In this document: positions 1 to 7,043 of the stretch, one piece after another | How the letters are laid out: every line of letters begins with the position of its first letter | How positions within the stretch are numbered: the stretch's first letter is position 1 | From: Palsa-461 sp036844945 | GTDB taxonomy: Bacteria > Actinomycetota > Acidimicrobiia > Acidimicrobiales > RAAP-2 | Assembly: GCA_036844945.1 (NCBI GenBank) | Contig: DAIUEV010000013.1 | Span: 1 to 64,000 of the forward strand | Direction: 5' to 3' | Length of the DNA stretch: 64,000 nt | Made by a program: the position numbers and the translations under genes | The notes under the pieces: model-generated | Told to the model about the DNA's origin: nothing | Databases searched by the model: none | Seen by the model: only the letters and a program-made list of their open reading frames with translations

Positions 1-2
1 CG

Positions 3-881
3 GGCGCCCGGCCGTTCCTCACCTGGGTGCCGCCCGGGCACTTCTACTCGCCGGTCCCCGACCTCGACGAGATCGAGGCCCAGGCGGCGAGGCTGTTCGG
101 TGACGGAGGGCGCCTGGCCGGGCTCCGGCTCAACGAGGAGGGTCAGCTGTCCTTGTTTTCCGAGCTGGCCCGACTGGCCCGCTCAGCGCCGTCTCCGGGC
201 AGCCCTGATGCCGGTGGGCGATTCTCGACGGACGAGCACAACGTGAACTTCGGCATCGGCGATGCCCTCGTGCTGCAGTCGATGCTCCGCCACCTCCGCC
301 CCCGCCGTTACCTCGAGGTGGGGAGTGGCTGGTCGACCGCGCTCGCCGTCGACACGAGCGAGCGGTTCCTCGACGGGGCGCTCGAGATCACCGCGATCGA
401 GCCCTTCCCGGAGCTCCTCGCCGGGGTGCTGGCCGAAGGGGACCGGGTCGAGGTCATCGCCACCCCGGTCCAGTCGGTACCGCTCGCCCGCTTCCAGGCC
501 CTCGAAGCGGACGACGTGCTGTTCATCGACTCCTCCCACGTGCTGAAGCCCGGAAGCGATGTCCAGTTCCTGTACACCCGCGTGCTCCCGGCCCTCGCCG
601 AGGGGGTCGTGGTGCACCTCCACGACATGTTCTGGCCGTTCGAGTACCTGCGGCACTGGGTCGAGGAGGGTCGGGCCTGGAACGAGCTGTACCTCGTCCA
701 CGCCTTCTTGCTCTTCAACGACGCCTTCGAGGTGCTCTTGTTCAACCACTGGCTGGCCACGGTCCACCGGGACCGCATCGAGGCCGAGCTCCCGGCCATG
801 GCAGAGAACACCGGGGGTTCCCTGTGGCTCCGCCGGGTCGCGCCTCGCAGCGGTGCCCCGGCTCAGCCCGGCGCCGGCTGA
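3..881 (+). CDS. Class I SAM-dependent methyltransferase, 5' end outside the window
   Basis: The frame is open from the first bases of the window. A GTG at 27 could start it, but the codons before it continue a plausible protein sequence (ending FLTWVPPGHFYSP), so the true start is probably upstream. Numbered from GTG 27 (284 residues), the SAM-binding glycine loop EVGSG lies at 97-101, an acidic strand FIDSSH at 166-171 and VVHLHDMFWPFEY near 195-207. This pattern matches the Methyltransf_24 type often found in polysaccharide or small-molecule loci. The substrate cannot be told. Its last 19 bases overlap tail-to-tail with the potassium importer on the other strand. Confidence 0.8.
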   Translation, partial: GARPFLTWVPPGHFYSPVPDLDEIEAQAARLFGDGGRLAGLRLNEEGQLSLFSELARLARSAPSPGSPDAGGRFSTDEHNVNFGIGDALVLQSMLRHLRPRRYLEVGSGWSTALAVDTSERFLDGALEITAIEPFPELLAGVLAEGDRVEVIATPVQSVPLARFQALEADDVLFIDSSHVLKPGSDVQFLYTRVLPALAEGVVVHLHDMFWPFEYLRHWVEEGRAWNELYLVHAFLLFNDAFEVLLFNHWLATVHRDRIEAELPAMAENTGGSLWLRRVAPRSGAPAQPGAG

Positions 882-2791
882 ACCGGGGCGGGGTCGTCCT
901 CCTCCTCGGGTTCGGGCACCGACATCGGCACCCTGGCCACCACCACGTCGGTCCGGCTCTTGAGCGCGGCCGAGAGGACCACCTCGATGTGGTTGTGGAG
1001 GGCCCGGTAGCGGAGGCGATTGGGCACCACCACCGGGATGAGCACCACGATCTGCTGGTCACTGTCGGCCCGAGCCCGATCGATGAACGCGACGATCGGC
1101 TCGACGATCGACGCGTACTCCGTGTGCAGGATGCGGAGCGGCACCCCCGGTGCCCAGCGCGCCCAGTCCCGCTCGAGCGAGGCCCGCGAGGACTCGGCCG
1201 CGTCGCCGTGGTCGACCACGACCGACACCGCCACCACCTCGTCGCCGATCGACAGCGCCTCGGAGAGGGCCCGCTCGGTGGGGCGCCACACGTTGGTGAT
1301 GGGGACGATCACGAGGGTGCGCTTGCCGTGCGGCCGCCGGGGCACCCGGCCGAGCCCGAGCTCGAGACCCACCCGCTCGTAGTAGCTGTGGATCCGCCAG
1401 AACAGCGCGATGAAGGCTGGGACGGCCACCACCACCACCCACGCGCCGGAGGTGAACTTGGTCACGAGGAAAATCACCGTTGCGGTCGCGGTCGTCACGG
1501 CGCCCAACCCGTTCACCGACGCCCGGGCCCGCCATCGGGGCGGGCGCTCCCGGAACCAGTGCACCACGAGGCCGCTCTGGGAGAGCGTGAACCCGGTGAA
1601 GACCCCGATGGCGAACAGCGGGATCAGGGTGTTCGTGTCGCCGCCGACCGCGAGCAGCAGCGCCGCCGAGAGCGCGCTCAACACGAAGATCCCGTTGGAG
1701 AAGACCTGCCGGTCGCCGCGCAGGGAGAAGAAGTGGGGTAGGTAGCTGTCCCGGGCGAGCAGGCTGGTGAGGACCGGCAGACCCCCGAACGAGGTATTGG
1801 CGGCCAGCGCCAGCACGACGGTGATCGTGATCGACACCACGTAATACGCCCAGTGCCGGCCCACCGCCTCCCCCATGATCTGGCTGAGCACGGTCTGGTG
1901 CGAGCGCGGCCCGATGTGCCAGCGCCGGGCGAGGGTGGCCAGCCCGAGCAGCATCACGCCGAGGATGCCGCCCAGGAGCAACTCGGTCCGCTTCGCGTGT
2001 ACGGGCGCCGGCGGCTTGAACAAGGGCACCCCGTTGGCGATCGCCTCCACCCCGGTCAGCGCGCTACAGCCGGCCGAGAAGGCCTTCAGCACGAGGAGGG
2101 TCGAGACGGTCGCGAGGTCCCTCCCCGCCAGGAGGGACCGGCCGGGCTGGGCCGCGTGCACGGCCAGCGGGTGGATCAGACCGACCGCGAGGATGGCGAG
2201 CAGGCCCACGATGAAGACGAGCGTGGGGAGGAGGAACGCCCGGGCCGTCTCACCCAGCCCGCGCAGGTTGAGCAGTGTGATGAGGGCGAGGATGCCCAGG
2301 CACAACGGCACCGTCGCCGAGGAGAGCGAGGGGAAGGCCGAGGTCAGCGCGCCGACCCCGGCCGCGATCGAGACCGCGACCGTGAGCGTGTAGTCGACGA
2401 TGAGCGACGCTCCGGCGAGCAGGCTGGCCCGGGCCCCGAGGTTGGCCCGCGAGACCGCGTAGGCGCCGCCTCCGGCCGGGTAGGCGTCGATGACCTGGCG
2501 GTAGGAGAAGACCAGGATCGCGAGCAGCGCCACGATGGCCCCGGTGATCGGGAGCACGAGATGGAGGGCGCCGGCCCCCGCTACCGCCAGGACCACCACG
2601 ACCGCCTCGGGCCCGTAAGCGACCGACGTCAGCGCGTCGAGCGAGAGCGCGGGCAGGCCCTGGACCGGGCTGATGTGCTCCTTCGCCGTCTCGGTCGTCC
2701 GCAGCGGCCGGCCGATCAGCAGCTGGATCACCGCCCGGCCGGCGCCACCCCGCCGCGACCCACCGGACACGGGGCGAATCGTAGGGGGCAT
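863..2791 (-). CDS. kimA: KimA-like potassium importer (APC superfamily)
   Basis: This is a membrane transporter of about 642 residues, predicted to take up potassium with protons. The N-terminal segment LLIGRPL, then LDALTSVAYGPE (50-62) and FSYRQVIDAYPAGGGAY, closely follows Bacillus subtilis KimA as I remember it, including the aspartate equivalent to KimA Asp36 (here D52). About twelve hydrophobic segments fill residues 45-480. A soluble tail of about 155 residues (from about 488, KRTLVIVPITN) resembles the universal-stress-like KimA tail. The ATG at 2791 was chosen; a GTG at 2731 sits closer to the conserved start of the family, and neither has a clear ribosome site. The gene is divergent from unknown membrane protein copy A, with a DosR-like palindrome in between. 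A general amino acid permease is the alternative, less likely given the tail. Confidence 0.75.
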   Translation of the reverse strand: MPPTIRPVSGGSRRGGAGRAVIQLLIGRPLRTTETAKEHISPVQGLPALSLDALTSVAYGPEAVVVVLAVAGAGALHLVLPITGAIVALLAILVFSYRQVIDAYPAGGGAYAVSRANLGARASLLAGASLIVDYTLTVAVSIAAGVGALTSAFPSLSSATVPLCLGILALITLLNLRGLGETARAFLLPTLVFIVGLLAILAVGLIHPLAVHAAQPGRSLLAGRDLATVSTLLVLKAFSAGCSALTGVEAIANGVPLFKPPAPVHAKRTELLLGGILGVMLLGLATLARRWHIGPRSHQTVLSQIMGEAVGRHWAYYVVSITITVVLALAANTSFGGLPVLTSLLARDSYLPHFFSLRGDRQVFSNGIFVLSALSAALLLAVGGDTNTLIPLFAIGVFTGFTLSQSGLVVHWFRERPPRWRARASVNGLGAVTTATATVIFLVTKFTSGAWVVVVAVPAFIALFWRIHSYYERVGLELGLGRVPRRPHGKRTLVIVPITNVWRPTERALSEALSIGDEVVAVSVVVDHGDAAESSRASLERDWARWAPGVPLRILHTEYASIVEPIVAFIDRARADSDQQIVVLIPVVVPNRLRYRALHNHIEVVLSAALKSRTDVVVARVPMSVPEPEEEDDPAPVQPAPG

Positions 2792-2816
2792 GGCGTCCGC
2801 TCGACGGGCACGCGTA

Positions 2817-2830
2817 GGGCAATTGGTCCC
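2817..2830. promoter_or_regulatory. Weak DosR-like palindrome upstream of membrane protein copy A
   Basis: GGGCAATTGGTCCC matches the mycobacterial DosR core GGGACTWWAGTCCC at 10 of 14 positions, which is not significant alone. It starts 117 bases before the copy A ATG, and a second GGGTCC-type half begins 21 bases further on (2838). Copy B has the same layout, with its strong box 120 bases before its ATG and a second site 21 bases later. The shared spacing is the reason for listing it. It also lies upstream of the divergent kimA-like gene. Confidence 0.4.
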
Positions 2831-2933
2831 ATTTGCAGGGTCCTTTCGGCCCTGGTCCCCGCAGCCGGTGCGGCGCACCCTGGGGTGGGGCCACAAGTGA
2901 TGGTCCGTCAGTCAGGCAAGGAGAAAGTTCGAA

Positions 2934-3557
2934 ATGAGACGAAGGACATTCGATGTGTTGGTGTCAGGGGGCGGCCTGATCGTCGCCCTCGTCCTGGTCA
3001 TCGCAGGAGCACTGGCGTTCTGGGGCTACAGCTTCGCCAACAACAACGTGCACACTCAGCTTGCCGAGCAGAAGATCGTGTTCCCGCCCGCGGCGGCGTT
3101 CGCCCATCCGCAGGTGGGGACGGAGATCACGCCGTCGATGATTCCATCGGTTTCCCAGTACGCGGGCCAGCCCCTGACCACCGGGGCCCAGGCCGAGGTC
3201 TACGCCGACGACTTCATCGCGGTGCACCTCCAGGAGATCGGCGGGGGCAAGACCTACGCCCAGCTGAGCACGCTCGCTCGCTCGGAGCCGACCGGGTCGG
3301 CCGCTGCCGCCAAGTACCAGGCGGAGTCCTCGACGGTCTTCCAGGGCACGACGCTCCGGGGACTGCTGCTCGAGGCGTACTCGTTCTCCGTGTTCGGTGA
3401 GATCGCCTTCTGGGGCGCGATCGTCTCGTGGACGCTCGGGTTCCTGATGTTCCTCCTCGTCGGGCTCGGGGTGTGGCACGCCCGCCGGACGAGCGAGGAA
3501 GTGGAGCTCCTGGGACACCACTCGGTGGCGACCGAAAAGGAGCTGGTTTCCGTCTGA
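2934..3557 (+). CDS. Unknown two-TM membrane protein, copy A
   Basis: I do not recognise a named family. The 207-residue protein has an N-terminal membrane segment (about residues 10-32), a polar region of about 125 residues and a second membrane segment (about 156-182), then a short tail with HARRTSE. Two membrane segments with an N-terminal arginine cluster suggest the middle region faces outside. Conserved stretches include FANNNVHTQLAEQKIVFPP and TEITPSMIPSVSQYAGQ. It is about 86% identical to copy B at 15410 by hand alignment. The start is supported by AAGGAG upstream of the ATG. A perfect 14-bp hairpin follows, so it is probably transcribed alone. The neighbouring potassium importer and USPs, and the promoter similarity to copy B, suggest a stress or hypoxia role (inference). 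Confidence 0.85.
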   Translation: MRRRTFDVLVSGGGLIVALVLVIAGALAFWGYSFANNNVHTQLAEQKIVFPPAAAFAHPQVGTEITPSMIPSVSQYAGQPLTTGAQAEVYADDFIAVHLQEIGGGKTYAQLSTLARSEPTGSAAAAKYQAESSTVFQGTTLRGLLLEAYSFSVFGEIAFWGAIVSWTLGFLMFLLVGLGVWHARRTSEEVELLGHHSVATEKELVSV

Positions 3558-3577
3558 TCTCCGCGCCTGACGGAGCC

Positions 3578-3610
3578 CACCGGCCCGACCCACCTGGGGT
3601 CGGGCCGGTG
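3578..3610 (+). terminator. Rho-independent-type hairpin after copy A
   Basis: CACCGGCCCGACCC (3578-3591) pairs perfectly with 3597-3610 around the loop ACCTG, 20 bases after the copy A stop. There is no T-run, as is common in high-GC actinobacteria. The paralogue at 15410 is also followed by a perfect GC-rich hairpin, which supports a terminator role. Confidence 0.75.
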
Positions 3611-4063
3611 GCGCGTCGTGGGTCGGGCGCCCGCGAGGCTCCCCCACAAGCGCCCGGCCCGATCCGGACGGCGATCCCGGCCCGGTTCGAACTCGCGTCC
3701 GACCTACCAGCGGACCGGCCCGGCCGGCGGCGCCGAGACGCGGGCAAGACTGGGCAGCGAGACGACCTCGGCCCGGTGGGCGGGCGGTCCGATGAGCCGA
3801 GCGAAGGACGGATGGTCGTATCGGGGGTCGAAGCACCCGACCACCTCCCCGGAGCACGCGAGGTCACCGGTGCCCACTCCGGGACCGGAGCCCTGTCCGA
3901 CTCCCCCTATGGCTGCGCTCGTCGGTCGACGCTGGCGACCAGCGATTGCGCCACCGGGACGAGGCAGCGCGCGTAGGACGCGCCGTGCCCGGTCACCGAG
4001 TCGGGATCATCCCGAGGAAGTTTCCGCCGCCCTCCGACGGGCCACGAGCAAAGCCTGGACCGC
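3611..4063. other. Intergenic stretch without a convincing gene
   Basis: This 453-base gap separates the copy A terminator from the convergent USP gene. I found no gene I would defend. Short minus-strand frames here (for example a frame of about 57 codons between about 3880 and 3702) have protein-like composition but no recognisable start signal or family and may be chance or gene remnants. Confidence 0.5.
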
Positions 4064-4516
4064 TCAGCAGCACGACCCGCGGGACACGACCACCACCGGG
4101 CACGGGGCGCGGCTCGCGCAGTGGAGGCTCACCGAGCCGAGCAGCGTCGCGGTGGGCTCGCTGTGCCCGCGGGTGCCCACCACAAGGCACTCGGCGCCGC
4201 GCGCCGCGTCCAGGAGGGCCACCGCCGGCGCGGTCCGGCGAACCGTGACGCAGACCGGCACGGTAGAGCCAGCCGGGACCACCTCGGCGAGCACTCTCGC
4301 CACCTGGCGGTGCACGATGGCCTCGAGGTCCACGTCGATCGGCCAGAGGTCGGCATGGCTCACGAACACGGGCGAGCCCCAGGCTGCGACCACCTCGATC
4401 GCCGCCCCGGTCCGGGCGGCCTGCCGGAGCGCCCAACCGAGCGCAGCCTTACAGCCAGCCGAGCCGTCGATCCCGACGACGATGCGGCCGGGTGTCGTCG
4501 TGTCGTCTCCGTCCAC
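4064..4516 (-). CDS. Universal stress protein, single domain
   Basis: This is a 150-residue UspA-fold protein, the size of a single-domain USP. It begins the fold with IVVGIDGSAG (residues 12-21) and ends with the nucleotide-binding signature G-x2-G-x9-G-S (GTRGHSEPTATLLGS), so an ATP-binding member is expected. The sequence LWPIDVDLEAIVHRQ and the ending closely resemble the USP encoded at 22787, suggesting a duplicated family within this genome. A DosR-like palindrome (11 of 14) lies 36-49 bases upstream of the ATG. USPs are characteristic of actinobacterial dormancy regulons; the exact role is unknown. Confidence 0.9.
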   Translation of the reverse strand: MDGDDTTTPGRIVVGIDGSAGCKAALGWALRQAARTGAAIEVVAAWGSPVFVSHADLWPIDVDLEAIVHRQVARVLAEVVPAGSTVPVCVTVRRTAPAVALLDAARGAECLVVGTRGHSEPTATLLGSVSLHCASRAPCPVVVVSRGSCC

Positions 4517-4551
4517 ACCTCCACCCTGGGCGTCGACACCGGTGGCGGGAA

Positions 4552-4565
4552 GGGCCCAAGGTCCC
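4552..4565. promoter_or_regulatory. Candidate DosR-like box upstream of the 4064-4516 USP
   Basis: Read on the gene's strand the site is GGGACCTTGGGCCC, matching GGGACTWWAGTCCC at 11 of 14 positions and centred about 42 bases upstream of the USP start. A match of this quality is expected several times by chance in 64 kb of GC-rich DNA. It is listed because it precedes a gene of the type DosR controls. Confidence 0.35.
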
Positions 4566-4576
4566 GAGTCAAGCGG

Positions 4577-5263
4577 TCAGGGCTTCCGGGCGACGAAGAC
4601 GTATTCGGTGGCGTCCTCGGTGAAGGGCTCGCCGGCAAAGCCGCCCTCGAGGGATTCGAGCTCGAGGCCGGAGACGTCGAGAAGGCCGAGCCACTCATTC
4701 TTGGTCGCCCACCACAGCGAGCTGCGGCTGCCGTCGTCGAGGACGAGGTCGATCCGGTTGTCTCCCACCGCGTAGCCGACGCGGTGGGGGACGGGTCGCT
4801 CCTGGTGTGTGCCGTCGAGGCTGACGGCGACGTGGTGGTCGAACGCGAACGCGTTCCAGGCGAAGATCCCGCCCGAGCGGAGAGCCTTGGCCACCGCTTC
4901 GAAGGTCCGACGCCGGTCCGTCCAAGTGGCGAGGTGCAGGAGCGAACGGAACGGGCAGTAGACGAGCGCCGCGGGCTCCGCCATGGTGAGCTCCCGCATG
5001 TCGCACTCGCGCAGGTCCAACTCGACTCCGGCTTCCGCGGCTCGGATCGCGGCTCGCTCGAGCATCGCCGGCGACGTGTCGACCCCGATGACCGTGCGGC
5101 CCGTCGCCCGTGCGACCGGGACGGCGACACGCCCGTCTCCGACCGCCAGCTCGACGATCGGCCCGTCGGCCCTCAGCGCCAGCCCGACGTAGAAGGCGAC
5201 GTCGGCCGTCATATGGGCCGACCACTCCTCATATCGGCGCGCGAACCCCTCGCCCCAGCTCAT
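4577..5263 (-). CDS. Class I SAM-dependent methyltransferase
   Basis: This 228-residue protein is a compact Rossmann-type methyltransferase. The SAM motif I VELAVGDGRVAVPVA lies near residues 37-51, followed by the acidic motif II IGVDTSPAML, the adenine-side segment LRECDMREL and LVYCPFRSLLHL as motif IV. The C-terminal part (DGSRSSLWWATKNEWLGLL) probably forms the substrate cap. It is about the length of Methyltransf_25-type enzymes. It lies 60 bases upstream of the USP gene on the same strand and may share its transcript, though the USP also has its own candidate box. The substrate is unknown. Confidence 0.8.
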   Translation of the reverse strand: MSWGEGFARRYEEWSAHMTADVAFYVGLALRADGPIVELAVGDGRVAVPVARATGRTVIGVDTSPAMLERAAIRAAEAGVELDLRECDMRELTMAEPAALVYCPFRSLLHLATWTDRRRTFEAVAKALRSGGIFAWNAFAFDHHVAVSLDGTHQERPVPHRVGYAVGDNRIDLVLDDGSRSSLWWATKNEWLGLLDVSGLELESLEGGFAGEPFTEDATEYVFVARKP

Positions 5264-5355
5264 CGGAGCATCGTCCCATGCGTACGACCGGATCCAGGTC
5301 GCTGGTCCCCCACCGTCGGATGGCAGACTCCCCTTGTGCCGGAGGCGACGAAGAC

Positions 5356-6405
5356 ATGACCAAGCTCATCGTGGGCGGGCCCCTCGCCGCACCGGAGCAC
5401 CAGCGCGCCGGGCACCCCGAGCGACCCTCACGGGTCGAGGCGGCCATGGCCGGTGTGGACGACCTGCACCTCGGCTCGGACCTCGAGGCGGTGGTCGGCA
5501 CACCCGCCACGCTCGAACAGCTGTCCCGCGTCCACTCTTCCGCCTACCTGTCCGAGCTGGGGGCGTTCTGTCGGTCCGGGGGCGGCGACCTCGATCCCGA
5601 CACCTATGCCACCCCGGCTTCGTTCGACGCCGCTCGAGCCGCCGTCGGCGCGGGCCTCGCCGCGGTCGACGCCCTGGCCGCCGCCGGGGAGGGGGTGGCC
5701 TTCGTCGCCGCCCGCCCCCCCGGCCACCATGCGCCCGGGGACCGCGCAATGGGGTTCTGTCTTCTCAACAACATCGCCGTCGCGGCGGCCGAACTGGTGG
5801 CCCGGGGCGAGCGGGTGCTGATCGTCGACTGGGACGTCCACCACGGAAACGGCACCCAGGAGGTGTTCTGGGACGATCCCTCCGTCCTGTTCGTCTCGAC
5901 GCACCAGTGGCCGCTGTACCCGGGCACCGGCGCGGCGACCGAGGTCGGCGGGCCGCACGCGCTCGGCCTCACCGTCAACGTCCCCCTGGACCCCGGCTCG
6001 ACCGGTGACAGCGTCCGAGCCGGGCTCGACGAACTGGCCGCCCCGGCAATCGACGCGTTCGACCCGACCTGGGTGCTGGTCTCCGCCGGATTCGACGCAC
6101 ACCGAGCCGACCCCATGGCCGACCTCGCACTGTCGAGCGGCGACTTCGCCGACCTGGCCCTCGTCGTCCGTGACTTGGCGCCACGCCCGGGGCGCCTCGC
6201 TCTGTTCCTCGAGGGGGGCTACGACCTCGAGGCGGTGCGCGGTTCGGTCGGCGCGGTACTCGGGGCGCTGCTCGGGGTCCGCCGGGCGGTCGAGCAACCG
6301 ACGAGCGGGTCGGGGGCGGCATCGGTGGCGCGGGCGGTCGCCGAGCGAGCTGCGGTCCTGGCGCGGTTGAGCGACGCCGGCCGGACGACGGGAACCGGCC
6401 CGTGA
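5356..6405 (+). CDS. Histone deacetylase family (AcuC/AphA-type) amidohydrolase
   Basis: This 349-residue zinc hydrolase removes acetyl groups from acetyl-lysine proteins or acetylpolyamines. Key residues are all visible: the tandem catalytic histidines in PPGHHAP (H124, H125), zinc ligands D160 and H162 in DWDVHHGNG, the third ligand D247 in SAGFDAH, and the transition-state tyrosine in LEGGYD (Y289). The ATG at 5356 follows a GAGGCGACGAAG stretch; the longer open frame upstream is not conserved-looking. The stop overlaps the start of the next USP gene (GTGA), implying translational coupling. Whether the target is acetyl-CoA synthetase, other proteins or polyamines cannot be told. A GNAT acetyltransferase gene at 31174 could be an opposing enzyme (speculative). 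Confidence 0.9.
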   Translation: MTKLIVGGPLAAPEHQRAGHPERPSRVEAAMAGVDDLHLGSDLEAVVGTPATLEQLSRVHSSAYLSELGAFCRSGGGDLDPDTYATPASFDAARAAVGAGLAAVDALAAAGEGVAFVAARPPGHHAPGDRAMGFCLLNNIAVAAAELVARGERVLIVDWDVHHGNGTQEVFWDDPSVLFVSTHQWPLYPGTGAATEVGGPHALGLTVNVPLDPGSTGDSVRAGLDELAAPAIDAFDPTWVLVSAGFDAHRADPMADLALSSGDFADLALVVRDLAPRPGRLALFLEGGYDLEAVRGSVGAVLGALLGVRRAVEQPTSGSGAASVARAVAERAAVLARLSDAGRTTGTGP

Positions 6406-6836
6406 GCCCCGTGCGGACGATCGCGGTCGGCTACGACGGCTCGTTGGGCGCCCGCACGGCCGCCCGCTGGGCGCTCGATCTGGCCGTCCAGCTCGACGCC
6501 CAGGTGGTCCTGGTGCACGCGCGCGGCATGCTCGGCCGAACCGACGAAGAGCGCTTGCTGGCGGACCTGGCCGAATCGGCGTTGGCCCTCGCCACCGCGA
6601 CCGGCCTCGACCCCGCGAAGACGCGATGGCACGTGAGCCAGGGCGACCCGTGTTCGGCGCTCCTGCGGGCCGGTGCCCCACCGATCAGTGCCGACCTCAT
6701 CGTGGTGGGGTCGCGCGGACACCGGAACGACGCGGGCCTCCCACTCGGCAGCACGAGCCATCAGCTGGCCGAGCACTCGGCCGTCCCGCTCGTGATCGTG
6801 CCGACGCCGGTGGCTGGGTCCGAGGGTGCGACCTGA
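6402..6836 (+). CDS. Universal stress protein coupled to the deacetylase
   Basis: This 144-residue single-domain USP starts TIAVGYDGSLG (residues 6-16) and keeps the nucleotide-binding signature G-x2-G-x9-G-S (GSRGHRNDAGLPLGS). The GTG start overlaps the stop of the deacetylase gene by four bases, so the two are almost certainly co-expressed. It is more divergent from the other three USPs of the window, which resemble each other in the SVSxHC segment. The pairing of a USP with a deacylase suggests joint control of energy or acetylation state (inference). Confidence 0.9.
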   Translation: MSPVRTIAVGYDGSLGARTAARWALDLAVQLDAQVVLVHARGMLGRTDEERLLADLAESALALATATGLDPAKTRWHVSQGDPCSALLRAGAPPISADLIVVGSRGHRNDAGLPLGSTSHQLAEHSAVPLVIVPTPVAGSEGAT

Positions 6837-6968
6837 CGACTCCGAGCTGCGCTCGGCCGGGCCCTTCCGAAGGCTCGCGGTCGTCGGTTACCAACGGCTG
6901 ACCACACCGGCCGACACCGATCCCGGCTGAACGCACGGGCTCGGCCCGGAGGTCCGACGGCCGCGACG

Positions 6969-6994
6969 TCGGCCGGCTGAGCGAAGCCGGCCGA
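6969..6994 (+). terminator. Hairpin downstream of the deacetylase-USP pair
   Basis: TCGGCCGGCT (6969-6978) pairs perfectly with 6985-6994 around the loop GAGCGA. It lies 133 bases after the USP stop and 50 bases before the next GTG start, so it probably separates the two transcription units. No T-run follows. Confidence 0.5.
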
Positions 6995-7043
6995 AGCCAC
7001 TCTCAGGCCACGTCCAGGTCGGACCGCTACGGTCCCGGGCCTC

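Noticed and set aside
3680..3705. T-loop-like GGTTCGAACTC suggesting a tRNA
   Set aside because: The flanks do not form a T-stem, acceptor or anticodon arm.
3702..3880. Minus-strand frame of about 57 codons with protein-like composition
   Set aside because: No ribosome site, no family, and a neighbouring frame looks equally protein-like. It could be a remnant but cannot be supported.
3618..4775. Long plus-strand open frame of 385 codons across the USP and methyltransferase genes
   Set aside because: It is arginine/serine/proline-rich, has no family features and lies antisense to two clear genes, so it is a high-GC shadow.
5297..5310. AGGTCGCTGGTCCC upstream of the deacetylase gene as a DosR box
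   Set aside because: About 9 of 14 matches, indistinguishable from background in GC-rich sequence.
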